From Nymphaea colorata (lineage: Eukaryota > Streptophyta > Magnoliopsida > Nymphaeales > Nymphaeaceae), in the NCBI RefSeq assembly GCF_008831285.2, contig NC_045144.1:16481858-16545857 (forward strand): a DNA stretch of 64,000 nucleotides, written 5' to 3'. Shown here in pieces: positions 11,806 to 22,554 of this stretch. The notes below the pieces were generated by a model. It was not told where the DNA came from and ran no database searches. It saw nothing but the letters and a program-made list of their open reading frames with translations. Position numbers and translations under genes: made by a program. Each line of letters starts with the position of its first letter. Position 1 is the first letter of the stretch.

Positions 11806-13292
11806 AGCCGGTGAGGCCAACGATGGTTTCCCTTGACAGCCAAATCAAAGATTAAAAACAAAAACGGGTGAGGCACGTGTCGGGGGAACCTGTGAAGTGA
11901 GAGCCTTGTTAACTATCTAAAGGAAAATAGAGATGATGGTGGGCAGACATTTGAGAAATAAATATACATCGTCTCAATTCATTAGAAAATATTGGAGATG
12001 TTCTATCGGATTGTTGGTGACTTGCCAAAATCAGATCATCTTATCCTTGGAAACGATTTCGTTTCAATAGTATTTATATATATAAAGAGTTCGATATTAG
12101 GAAATAAATCTAAAATGAAGTTACATTTAATCTTGGTGATATATATTTATATTTGTATCCCGACTTTTTTAACATGTATTCACCACAATTTCTTCTCTAT
12201 TTGCATATGTGAAATAAATAGTTGGATTTGAAAATTATTGATTGCTCATGAAGGCTTTTTATAATTAAAATATTATGCAAATTTGTTACATAAGCCAAAA
12301 AAAAAAAGGTAGGAAACCAAGGTTATAAAAAGATCACTACCTTTCTTTCTCCACGGTTGAGATTGATGAGTACATATATAAATTAATTAATATGTTAAGT
12401 ACATTCCTCAATGTTAGAAAATATTTCTACAACATATCAATATGAACCTTCAGGATGGAGCTGAATATGGTATCCGTATAGAAGTTTTTAATTGTTTTTT
12501 TTTTTCATTTGTCATATAATCTAACTTAAATTTGTAAATTAATATTTGAAAATTGATGATGTTTTTGATGATTACTTGTCTCTATATATAGATGGTACAT
12601 GTTTTCTTTCGGATTGTTATATACCATTTAGGTTGCAATAGTGACCATCTATCAAAGGCCACAGCTCATGGAATGACCATAACTCCTTTTGTTATTGTTT
12701 TCCTAACCTTCACTATTGGTGTTATTTTTATCTATTCAAGTTTTTTTTATCTATGTATAAATTTTTCTCTCTGCTTGTCAATCGATTAGTACTAGTTCAG
12801 AATCAACTAATTGGTTTTGATTATATTAGTTCTTTTTATGTTTTGTAAACTATATTGATAGGCGCAAAATAATAAAATTAGTGTTCTACTTGGATTATCC
12901 ATGACTAATTTCTCATCTTCTTTAATTTCATTGTCCAGCATTTAGGATTATGAATGAAAGTGATAAATGAACAGTACTATTTTATGTTCTGCACCATATT
13001 TTGTATCCTTTTCAAATAAATGAATAGTTCTGATAAACTAGTCTTTATCTTTGTAACCTTATAAGTTGAATTAGATCTTTAAATTAAATTTAAAGTTTAT
13101 ATAATTCTTATCCCTAACTCTCTTGCTTTGTAATTGGGATTAAATATTTGACATGCTTATTTGTTGGTCATTTTGACATGCTTATTTGTTCATGCACTTC
13201 AGGTTTTTGTCAACCACTTATAGTTAGGTTGGTGACAGTGGCGGACAATAAGTTAAGTTTTATCTTGATTAATGGCACATTAGGCATTATCA

Positions 13293-13295
<3 letters not shown>
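11806..13295. other. AT-rich non-coding DNA
   Basis: Several 60-80 codon hydrophobic frames appear because of the base composition; none has a recognisable domain. No RNA gene seen. Confidence 0.4.

Positions 13296-13341
<46 letters not shown>
13296..13341. repeat. (AT)n microsatellite
   Basis: Perfect AT alternation of about 46 bp. Confidence 0.95.
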
Positions 13342-13343
<2 letters not shown>

Positions 13344-13829
13344 TTTTGTAAACATTTATACATCCAATATTGTCTCTAACAAAAATCAACGGATCATGGG
13401 AATTGTCACGTCATGGTTTTCTTAAAATGTAATTTGTGAAAATTACAACTGTAAATTAAGCATTTTTTAAATTACTCAAAATTATAAGTTAATTAGTGAT
13501 ATTACACAAATAATTAAGGAAGCAAATTTCTAAACTGTTATATTAGGTTTGGGTAGATGTATGTGAAAATTGTGGTTGATCATATAAAAATTGTACTCTT
13601 TTAGAAAAAGTAAAATATTAAGTGTATGCAAGTGGTTTTTGATAAAAAGTGGTGGGGAACCTATATATGTCTATAAAAGTATATCTTAAATTTAACAAGG
13701 TGTCTAACACCAAAGTTTTTTTTTTTTTTCGTTCGAGGAAGCAAAGTATTGATGGATGTTGTTTCCTTGTTAATTATAATTGACCTTCCTTCATTGGTTC
13801 TTCTTTCCATAAACACACCTATTTCAAGT

Positions 13830-14404
13830 AAGCCTGGGCAACGGGTTGGGCCACCGCCGGATACCCGATACCCGGCCCTGGGCCCGGGCCTTGAAATAAT
13901 GATTTTCGGGCTGAGGTTAACGGGCTCAGCCCGGCCCGGTAATTAACGGGTCGGGCTCGGGCCTGTCGTTGTGATCGTCGGCGGCCCGAGAAGTCCGACA
14001 TCATTATTTTTTTTTTCAAAAAACTGAATGTTGAGGTAGCCGAGCGATGCACATTGCCCGAGGTCTGCCAGAACATGACCATTCCCCTATATCTCTCCAC
14101 TCCTATCATCTGAAAACCGCTACAACTTAAGTCTCCGTTTCTATGGGTCGCCGGTGCCAAGCTCACTTGTCTCCCTCCCCAAGTTCTTCAACTCCTTTAA
14201 CCCGAAAAAGCCCAGCCAGGCTCGTTAATAATCGGGCCGGGCCGGGCCTCAGGCATAAGTTGAAGCCCGAGGCCTGATATTAGGTGGGCCCGACCCGGCC
14301 CGTTTTTAAACGGGCCGGGCCTCGGGCTGGCCCATTTATAATGTCGGGCCTCGTTTTTTACATTTTTAACGGGCCGGCCCGGCCTGGGCCGATTCCCAGC
14401 CTTA
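13830..14404. mobile_element. GC-rich non-autonomous DNA transposon with target duplication
   Basis: The ends are inverted: left AAGCCTGGGCAACGGG, right CGATTCCCAGCCTTA, whose complement starts TAAGGCTGGGAATCGG. The direct repeat ATTTCAAGT flanks both sides (13821-13829 and 14405-14413), giving an 8- or 9-bp target duplication. The interior is rich in GGGCCGGGCC/CCCGGCCC units and stands out sharply from the AT-rich surroundings. Frames of 65-115 codons inside are composition artefacts. An hAT-like origin is inferred from the duplication length; a 9-bp duplication would instead allow Mutator. Confidence 0.75.
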
Positions 14405-14419
14405 ATTTCAAGTCACAAA

Positions 14420-14850
14420 GTCAAGCTCTTTCCCAAAACGTCATAATCGTAGGCACTATACGGGTGACGTTTTATTCACACAACATTTTTTTGTAAGTGC
14501 CCAACAACACAGAACAAAAACAACAATCCAAACAACTACACAATAATGGCCACCCCAAAACTCGAACCTTAGTCTTTAGAGGAGCATATACCAATTTTTG
14601 ATATGCTTAGAAGGTTTGGCCCTACTTATAGTGGGAAAGGAGGATGGCGAAAAGGCAAAAGGCAACTGCTGTGACAACTGCTGTTTGCGTCTCCAAGAAA
14701 ACGAAAAAGGAAAGAAAATTAGAAAAAGATGGGAACTCAAGTCACATGACCTAGTAGCGTATTGGGTGGCCAGGTGCTCCGGCTCCTCTAAGGACTCGGG
14801 TTCGAGTCTTGAAGTGGTTACTGTGTAGTTGTTTGGGTTATTGTTTTTGT
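14420..14850. other. Non-coding DNA
   Basis: No gene supported between the GC-rich element and the 14.9 kb fragment. Confidence 0.4.
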
Positions 14851-14893
14851 TGTGTTGTTGTATGTTTCAGATAGAGATTCTTCGTCTCCGTAG

Positions 14894-15100
14894 ATAGAGA
14901 ATGTGTTTGCAGATGAAATTGATCCAAGTTCTTCAACAAAACCAAGCCATCCAATTCTGATAGAAGAGATCGAAACAAGCATTGCGGGATTTAGAGAATT
15001 CAAACAGTTCCATACTATTGTTGATTATTCAAATAATCGCTTTGTTGAAGTACAGAATCTTGGGAAGTTCTCTGTTTATGCAAAAAATAAATGTGATAAA
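14894..15100 (+). pseudogene. Possible exon fragment of a UBC23/24/25-type E2 ubiquitin-conjugating enzyme
   Basis: A splice-acceptor-like TGTTTGCAG is followed by a frame whose peptide includes GFREFKQFHTIVDYSNNRF. This resembles the segment (F-K-Q-F-D-x-V-x-D-x-S-D-H-H) just before the catalytic UBC domain of large plant E2 enzymes such as PHO2/UBC24 and UBC25. Identification rests on that short motif from memory. The frame then runs directly into the T-rich repeat at 15.11 kb, and no UBC fold or active-site cysteine follows. If the match is right, it is a gene scrap carried or truncated by a repeat. Confidence 0.35.
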
Positions 15101-15107
15101 TTAACTA

Positions 15108-15411
15108 GCCATTTAAAACTTAAAAAAAAAACACGTTTAAAAAAAAACGTTAAAACTCACGTTTTTTTCAGTTTTTTTAAATGTCAAAGACTTTTTTTTT
15201 TCATTTTTTATTTTTTATTTGTTGCAAATATACTTATCTTTTGATGTTTGTGTTTTTAGTTTTTCACTTATTTTATTTTTTTTCCATTTTTAGTTTTTTC
15301 AAATTTTTAAAAATTTACCATATTTTTCTTTTTTTTCAAGTTTGTCGTATTATACCTAAAAAAAACCTGGCCGTTTAAAACTCTGAGATACGATTTGTGA
15401 CTATAGAAGAA
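15108..15411 (+). repeat. T-rich dispersed repeat, copy 1
   Basis: Shares with 18515-18812 the phrases AACTTAAAAAAAAA, TTTTTAAATGTCAAA, TTTTTTATTTGTTG(C/T)AAAT, TTTTCACTTATTTTA, TATTATACC and the end CTCTGAGA-C--ATTTGTGA. It lies immediately 3' of the 14.9 kb gene fragment. Confidence 0.65.
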
Positions 15412-15905
15412 ACCTTTCAATGTTTGTTTCCTTATGTCATTTATAAACATCGTCTATAAACGACTGAATGTACATGCATCTTTCTTAGCCACAACACATG
15501 ACATCAAAGGCAAAGATAAGACACATAGAACATGCGTGGAGCATCCTGAAGAACTCACCTTTATATGACATGTCATTATTGATCTTTAAAATGTTAATAT
15601 TTGCTCATGGGTGATTTTGATCCTCATAGGCTTTTGCTTATTAACAATGAAGATATATGGCCCGTTGTTCTTGTTCAACGGCCATAAAGGTGAGAAAAAT
15701 TTGGCAAATCCTTCTCCAGGATGCTCTGCTCGTGTTGTATGCTGTCCATTCTTCTGATACCATTACAAATGCTGGGAAATGTGCATGGACAATTAGTCGC
15801 TTATAAGGAGAACAAACATGCAACGGTTCCATGCGCAATTGACGAAGTTAGTAATTTGAATTGAAAAAAGAGTGCTTCCCCGGATTCTAGAATTTAACAA
15901 CAATG
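15412..15905. other. Non-coding DNA
   Basis: No supported gene between the T-rich repeat and the MITE-like copy. Confidence 0.4.
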
Positions 15906-16080
15906 TCAAATTGCTAGCCCCACCTCAAAAAATAAATAAATAAACAAAATAAAATGTAAATTTTAGAAAATTTCACTTGTCCTATATAAAAATTTTGAAA
16001 AATTATATTTCGGTCCTAGCCAAAATTTAGAAATTTTAATTTGGTCACCCTCATGAGAAATTTCTAACTCCATCCCTGGG
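15906..16080 (-). repeat. MITE-like dispersed repeat, copy 6
   Basis: Reverse-oriented copy: TAGCCCCACCTC start, CCTATATAAAAATTTTGAAA core, TTCTAACTCCATCCCTGGGC end. Confidence 0.6.
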
Positions 16081-16777
16081 CATGGGTGAAACAAAGAATG
16101 ATAGACAATGGAGATGGATCAAACATACAAATAAAAGAAATAAATCTATCCTAAGATCCACAATGAATCCAAATCCTGGACCCAGAAGCCACACGGCATC
16201 ACAAATTGCTTTTCATGGACACTGTAGGGAGAGAAAGTTATGCACAATATGCCGTAAAGGAGGGAAGGACATTTTAGTAGTTTATTAAAAAGAAATATTC
16301 TTTATAGTCTTTTTACTTTTTTTATTTTCATTTTTTGTTTTTTTAATGTGAACTGAAGGTATTTTAGTCATTAACCATATTATTTGATTGCAGGACCACT
16401 AAAGCCAATTCATTCACACCGTGACCGAAGCTCTAAGTGATGTAACGAGTTCCTTCATTCAATACAACTTCCTATTACTAAAACCCATAGCAGATCGAAC
16501 AAGTAGGTCAAGACATCGGATGCAAACTAGAGGTCAAAGGTTTAATGAATCAAAAGCAATGATAACCCATCAAGTAGTGGCGGAATTAGAAAATTTTGGC
16601 TGAGCAGCACTAATCGATCTCTTACTTAGGAAAATGAGTGATTGCAGGGCACTAACTTAAGTCTGACATGTGACTGGACCTAACTGAACCTAGGTCCAGC
16701 TTAATCACAATGCAAGATTTCAAGGGCTCGTGTGGACAGTTGGCCACGCTACAGTCGGCCACGCTAGTCACACAGTA
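16081..16777. other. Non-coding DNA
   Basis: No gene. GAAGGTATTTTAGTCATTA near 16357 resembles the anchor of the 2.5-5 kb tandem array and may be a stray unit fragment. Confidence 0.4.
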
Positions 16778-16785
16778 GCTCCGCT

Positions 16786-17227
16786 TAGGGCTGCACACGA
16801 GCCGAGTCGAGTTCGAGCTTGCCCAGCTCGAGCTCGACTCGACTCAACGAGCTCGAGCTCGAACTCGACTCGAACTCGAGTCGAGCTACCTAACACAAGC
16901 TCGAGCTCGACTCGATTAAATAAAGTCGAGCTCGAGCTCGACTCGATTAACTCGATTAGCTCGTCTAAATAAAATATGATCCTTCTTTTTAAAATATCTA
17001 GTAAATTTCATGACGTGGGATGAAATTTGTTTACTCATCGAGTATAAACGAGTCGAGTCGAGTATAAACGAGTCGAGTTCTTAAAACTCGAACTCGACTC
17101 GTTTACTCATTCGAGTTTCATTGTAAGCTCGAACTCGACTCGTTTATAAACGAGTCGAGCTCGAGCCGAGTTTAACCGGGCGAGTTCGAGTCGAGCCCGA
17201 GCTGGCTCGACTCGTTGTGCAGCCCTA
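16786..17227. mobile_element. hAT-type non-autonomous element, CTCGAGCTCGA family, intact ends
   Basis: Perfect terminal inverted repeats TAGGGCTGCAC / GTGCAGCCCTA and a perfect 8-bp target duplication GCTCCGCT (16778-16785 and 17228-17235). The interior is almost wholly iterations of AGCTCGA, GAACTCGACTCG and TATAAACGAGTCGAG in both orientations, so it can fold on itself. No coding capacity. It is the best-preserved of four copies in this window and probably the youngest. Confidence 0.85.
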
Positions 17228-17235
17228 GCTCCGCT

Positions 17236-18460
17236 ATTGCCATCAAGGAGAGACCGATTAGGGATAAAAGCATGTTGGGAATCAGCTACCAAGGAAGCCA
17301 TGACAGTACTCAGACTGGTTGCCAGAACCTTGGTGACAACCCTTTGAACTAGCCCAAGTATAGAGATAGGCTAAAACTTAGAAATATCAATTGCATGTTT
17401 TTTGCTTAGGGGCTAAGGCAATGAGTGCTTAGTGCTGGGAGAGTTATCGGTAAGTCATTTATCTTTGCTTTATTTGAGCACACAAATGGAAATCAATGAT
17501 TCAACTAATTTCATATCATGAAATCAAGACATTCAACAAACAATTTCATTACAAACACAAAGTGATATAGCAATTTAAAATAACAAACAATCATGTGTAT
17601 TGGCGATTTATTCTAATAAATAATGATTAGCAATTCAACATACAACTAACCACATTATCACATAAAATCATGAGCTTTAATGCATACATTCAGTATTGAA
17701 TATGCACATAGATAATAAAATGATTAACAATAACAATTACTTACAGTGGCATTATTGTGAGTTTGTGTGTTGATGCATACAATATTAATTATCCGTTTAG
17801 TGGGCATGCCCTAATAAACATATAGCAGAAATAATAAGAAGATGATAAAAACTTAGACGAGCATGAGCCCTGCTCAGCCTCACCTAGGCGGACATAATAT
17901 TGAGGAAGCAAATATCTCCAAATATTCAGATCTAGATCCAGTTCTACCAACACCTTTCATTGCACACCTTCCGTTCTTAGGATACAACAAAATCACGTCA
18001 ACTTACAAAATACGTTTGTGTACATGCAGCCATTTGGACTAGTCGAACCAGATCTGGGTTCGGATCTAATTGGAGTTCAATAACAAATATGGGTATAGGA
18101 TTATCTGTTATTAATTAATAAGAAGTTAAATAATCACCATAATTTCTTTCTCAATATCTTAGAATGAGTTAAAAAATGGCAATCAGTGAGGATTTCAGTG
18201 TTTGCACAGGGAGCCCGTGGCGACGGAGGCTGTTCTACTCAACCTCGGTTCCCATCATTGCCGGCATTCATGGTTAAGGACACAGACTCCATCGGTCGGA
18301 TCAGCATCAAATCGGGGATTGAATTGGATCCAGTGTAAGAAAAATAATGCCCTCTAATTGGACTGTGACTAGATTTTTTTTTATTTTTTCAATTTGGGAA
18401 AATAAGGTTTATTCTTTTTCTTTTCAATTAGTCTATAAGATTGAAAGTCTTTAGTCACAA
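17236..18460. other. Non-coding DNA
   Basis: AT-rich with no recognised gene or RNA. Confidence 0.4.
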
Positions 18461-18514
18461 AAAACGTGTTATTTTCGAGAAAAAAAAGCAATAAACATGC
18501 GAGAAAATGAAATG

Positions 18515-18812
18515 TTGTTCAAAACTTAAAAAAAAACGTATTTTTTAGAAAAAAACATCAAAAGCAAAAAAAAACGTTTTTAATACTTTTTTTTTGTGTT
18601 TTTTAACTTTTTTACATTTTTTTAATGTCAAACAGTTTTTTTTTTATTTATTTTTTATTTGTTGTAAATCTACTTCGTTTTATTACTTTCTCACTTATTT
18701 TACCTTTCTCATTTTTAGTTTTTTTTATTTTAAAAAATACCATTTTTCTCATATTTTTCAAGCTCATTATATTATACCGAGAAAAAGCAACTCTGAGACC
18801 TTATTTGTGAGC
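18515..18812 (+). repeat. T-rich dispersed repeat, copy 2
   Basis: Colinear by eye with 15108-15411. It abuts the STIG1-like relic at 18818, as copy 1 abuts the 14.9 kb fragment. A third, inverted and more decayed relative may lie at about 53240-53560. Confidence 0.65.
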
Positions 18813-18817
18813 GGCAC

Positions 18818-18947
18818 TGCGACTTCATTGGAAACAAGTGCAGGCACTTGGAGGCATGCTTCCATGGAAAGTGTGTGAACTTGATGCTGGATGCATACCA
18901 CTGCAGACGCCACAACAAGAAGTGCAACAGCGGCGGTCGCCATTTTT
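18818..18947 (+). pseudogene. STIG1-like gene relic (3' half only)
   Basis: One frame reads a cysteine-rich peptide with CRHLEACFHGKCVNLMLDAY followed by HCRRHNKKCNSGG. Its order C-x7-C...C-x5-C-x4-C-V-N-L...H-C...K-C-x-S-G matches the second half of the STIG1 domain (compare C-C-G-G-x-C-V-[ND]-L...H-C-G-R-C-x-N-[KR]-C in the genes at 38-63 kb). The signal peptide and first half of the domain are gone, replaced by the T-rich repeat. Several expected cysteines are changed (CGRC has become CRRH; the preceding CGxCG has become CDFIG) and the C-terminal cysteines are absent. A dead fragment of a more distant STIG1-like paralogue. Confidence 0.7.
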
Positions 18948-18949
18948 TG

Positions 18950-20052
18950 GGATGTTAATATATTTCGATTAGAACAAATGAAGAAAAATCTTACACCATA
19001 TCCAAATCCAAATCTGAATTCGCTCTGAATCCCAGTCGGACTTTTACACAAAATTCAGGCTGCCGCATCATATATGATATAACTTTCAAAATGCATGGAC
19101 ATTAAATATATATAGAAAATTTGTTTAATGTCAAATATGATCCGATTCGGAATTGTCTGATCGATCTTTACTTAAATGCGAACCCGATTGGATGTCATTT
19201 CGTAAATCGTCAAACAATCCACTTCCTTAATCAAATATCAAAATTTTCTTTCTAAATCCGATTTTTTTTGAAGCAGATCAGGCAGATATCCAATTTAAAT
19301 CGGACATAATTTGCGATCGTTGATCACAAGATGATATACAAGCTGGAGAAAAGTAGTTCATGTGAGTTGTTGCTGATCAAACCATCCGGATATATTGTCC
19401 AAGACAATTAAGACCCAATTAAGTTGGATTTGACGTGGAGAACTGTAAGAAGTTTGGCATCATCTTTGAGTTGCAATCAGTTGGCCTTGGATATTCGTTA
19501 GATCCAGAGTTGGATATATATCGACCTAGTTAGTAAGGCCATGACGTTATATTTGAAATCCACCATATATATCTGGCTCAAAAGTCGAAGGATAATTTGT
19601 ACTCCACCAAAAGTTGTGGGCAGTAATCTGCAATAGTTTCAATCATTAGTAAAACACCGTTCTTTTCAACATAGTCCATTTTGTACATATTAAAACCATC
19701 AGTATGGTTCCCAATTACTATACGTTGTTTCGTTTTCTATGTAAATGCTCGAAATGCATGTGGTTACATCTATGGATTTATGCATTGGCTTGGCTTTCCT
19801 TGTATCTGACATTACATGGAAGGACTGTGGAGCTGCCAAAATCTCTGCGGACTCTATTTTCTTGACACAAATTATTAGTGATATCAGGTATTTTCTTTTC
19901 CCAAATTCACCTGAACGCTGAAGCTCTCTGCACATCCAAAAAAGCAAGGATATCGATGCATTATTTAAGAAAACTCTGACATAATATCTGGATGAATTAT
20001 TAATTAGATGGAAAATACTTTTTGTCAAATTAAATTGAATTTAGAAAAAACT
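18950..20052. other. Non-coding DNA
   Basis: Includes GGATTCA/CAAATCCAAAT-type repeat phrases near 18960-19330. A 109-codon minus-strand frame at 19699-20028 has no recognisable domain and is not called. Confidence 0.4.
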
Positions 20053-20474
20053 CATTACAACAAAAGATGGATTCAGACGCTTAGGAAAAATGAACGTTTG
20101 GTGAGTAAATTGTACCTATAAATGCAATGCAGACGGATATGGGTTGATAAAAAAACAAAAATTAAACAAATCTTCATTGACGCATGATATTGCATCGACA
20201 AATATATAAACAACGTCCATTGACATGTCGATAAAATTTTTTACTGATGCACACCACATGTTGGTAATAATTTTATTGTATTGATACAGAACTCTACCCC
20301 AATGCGTGCGCCTGGAAAGCTAGTGATAGTTTTCACTGACATTTTCTTCACCATCGACCGCTTCGAACATCGGTAAACTTTTTAGCAATGAGTCGCCACG
20401 CCATGTTTTACCAACATTTCAGACATCGATGAATCCTCAGTTTTTTTTTTTTTTTTTTTTTATTTTTTATAGTG
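20053..20474. mobile_element. CACTA-like non-autonomous element (putative)
   Basis: The left end CATTACAACAAAAGATGG resembles the CACTACAA(C/A)AAAA terminus of plant CACTA elements, and the right end TTTTTTATAGTG is its inverse. A T-run at 20441-20461 lies just inside. Adjacent triplets ACT and ATT agree at two of three, consistent with a decayed 3-bp duplication. No transposase ORF. Confidence 0.5.
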
Positions 20475-22031
20475 ATTGATTATATTTGAAGCATGGAAAT
20501 CCATAAAGAATGAATCAAAACAAACAAAATAACCGAAAAGTAGCGGGTGATTAATCTTGTATTATTTGTATGATCTTTAATGATGGATCTGCCACCAGGA
20601 AGGAATTTTTGGATCCCTGTGTGCCTTAAAAATTTCTTCCAGTTGAAGAAAAAACATATGAAACTTCCTAGCAGTGATTCAGTTTGTTCTTCTTAGTCCC
20701 GTTTGTAGGCAGCTAAATAATTCAGAGGTCAAGTCTCAAATCGATGAAAGTACGCAAAACATGGCAAAGCCACCAAACCAGATCCTGCCCATTTCCATCT
20801 CATTAAAAATTAGGAAGTCACTGTTTTGATTCAAGAAATTCAGCCACTTTTTTTCTTTTTTGTTCATGTAAAATGACATAAAACATGCACAAATACTCCA
20901 ATGGAGAAAGTATCACAACTTGTGACAACCAATGTGAGTGCCGTTCAGGTTGCTTTATCAGCATCATCATCATCAAAGTTGTAATTCATGCTATTGTTAT
21001 ATAAAAAGCAGTTGTGATAAAAAAAAGTTATGTGGTGAATAGAAGTCCATAGATCACATCACAGTTCCTGTCATTGTGCAATCTGAGTTCTCCCATAATC
21101 AGTATTGTTGTAAAGCTTGATGGTCCACGCTCATTTTAGGTTTCCCCTCTTCAAAGGACGTTACTTATCATTTAAGGAAAAAAATAGGTAAAATAGAGTA
21201 ATCAGATTGCACTCTACTTTCAGTTTGAAAACTTGTTTGAAGATAACAAAAATTTGTAGTTATTAACAAGAGAAAATGGCATACCAAGATATTGGTGAGA
21301 AACTGTGCTTGAAACCTTACTTTCAACATTAATTCCAAAATGACCTTCCCAAGAAATAGGCTATCACCCTTTTGATCAATTTTGCAAACCTAACAGCTTT
21401 AACATAATTCAAAACCACAAAGAAGCAACCTTCAATGTTCTCGTAAAAAACAATAAATCTCCCATCCCCAAAAATTATTTAGACAAACAAAATAGCTAGG
21501 TGCCATCACATATTCCTTTTGGTTGTACCTAGATACTACCTTGATACCATGGTCAAGATCAACATAAATAAATATGGACCTCCTTCACGTCCTTGATAAA
21601 CTACTAATTTCATGATGATAACCCTTTTCCCACTTTGAGCACCAATCACAATCCCAGATGGCCCAAAATTATAAAAACATGGAAGAAATTGCTAATGGTG
21701 ATCACCACACCGAAAAGCAATGAAGATTATGATGTTTCCCAGAATTTTACTTTTACATCAACCCAGTCCACTTTCCCAAAGCGGTAAATATGATGTTCCA
21801 CCAAACTAATCAAATGCAAGCAAACACAAATAACCCCAATTTAACATAAACATTTAGATGCGAATAAAATACCAAATACATACTTTAGTATGAAATTGTT
21901 GACAGTCCCAGCTAAGTATAGCAAAAAAGAAAGAAAAAGGTTATACTAAAATCATAAAGGACACGACAAGAATATTGATTTTCAGTGGCGCTCTCAAAGT
22001 GTCACAAGAGCATTTAGTGGGGAGAATAGTG
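20475..22031. other. Non-coding DNA
   Basis: No gene, tRNA or other recognised feature; AT-rich with scattered short frames. Confidence 0.4.
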
Positions 22032-22554
22032 CGCTACAAGAAACACCAGTGAAAGTAGAGGGATGATTCCCTTCAGTGGCATTATTTGCATGTGCCACAA
22101 ATGCAAAATTTCAATGGCAAAGATAATGGGACACTGAAAACCATTCAGTGACACTCAAAAAGTGTCATTGATGATTTTTGATGGCCGCTAAAACACGTCA
22201 CTACAGTGACTCTTAGTGACGAATCAGAAAAGCCATCGTTTACTTCCACGGCAGCGAAAAATGCCATTGAACAATTTTCTATGGCAGGGTAAAAATGCCA
22301 CTCAACAATTTTCTATGGCAGGCTAAAAATGCCATTGTACAATTTTCTTCTTGATACGTTCTGTTATACTTCACACACACAAAATGCCATTTAAACGACA
22401 CACAAGACATGCAATGATTGTGTTTTGATGGCCAAATGTAATTGCATAGATCTTTAAGTGACACATGTCCACTTCCCATTATTGATATTCTATGGTAACT
22501 TGAGAAAACCATTACATGACTTACAATGACATACTCCACATGCTACTATTAGTG
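22032..22554. mobile_element. CACTA-like element with internal GCCATTG repeats (putative)
   Basis: The left end CGCTACAAGAAACACCAGTG (a mutated CACTACAAGAAA) and the right end GCTACTATTAGTG are in inverse orientation. The interior has many GCCA(T/C)TGA, CAGTGGC and GTGACAC phrases. A 34-bp unit containing AAAAATGCCA-T--ACAATTTTC is repeated almost three times at 22257-22348. The TIR-plus-iterated-subterminal plan fits CACTA, but no 3-bp duplication is evident. Confidence 0.45.

Noticed and set aside
13819-14166. 115-codon frame in GC-rich DNA, or a CpG-island promoter
   Set aside because: The region is a transposon with inverted ends and a target duplication; frames come from GGGCCC iterations.
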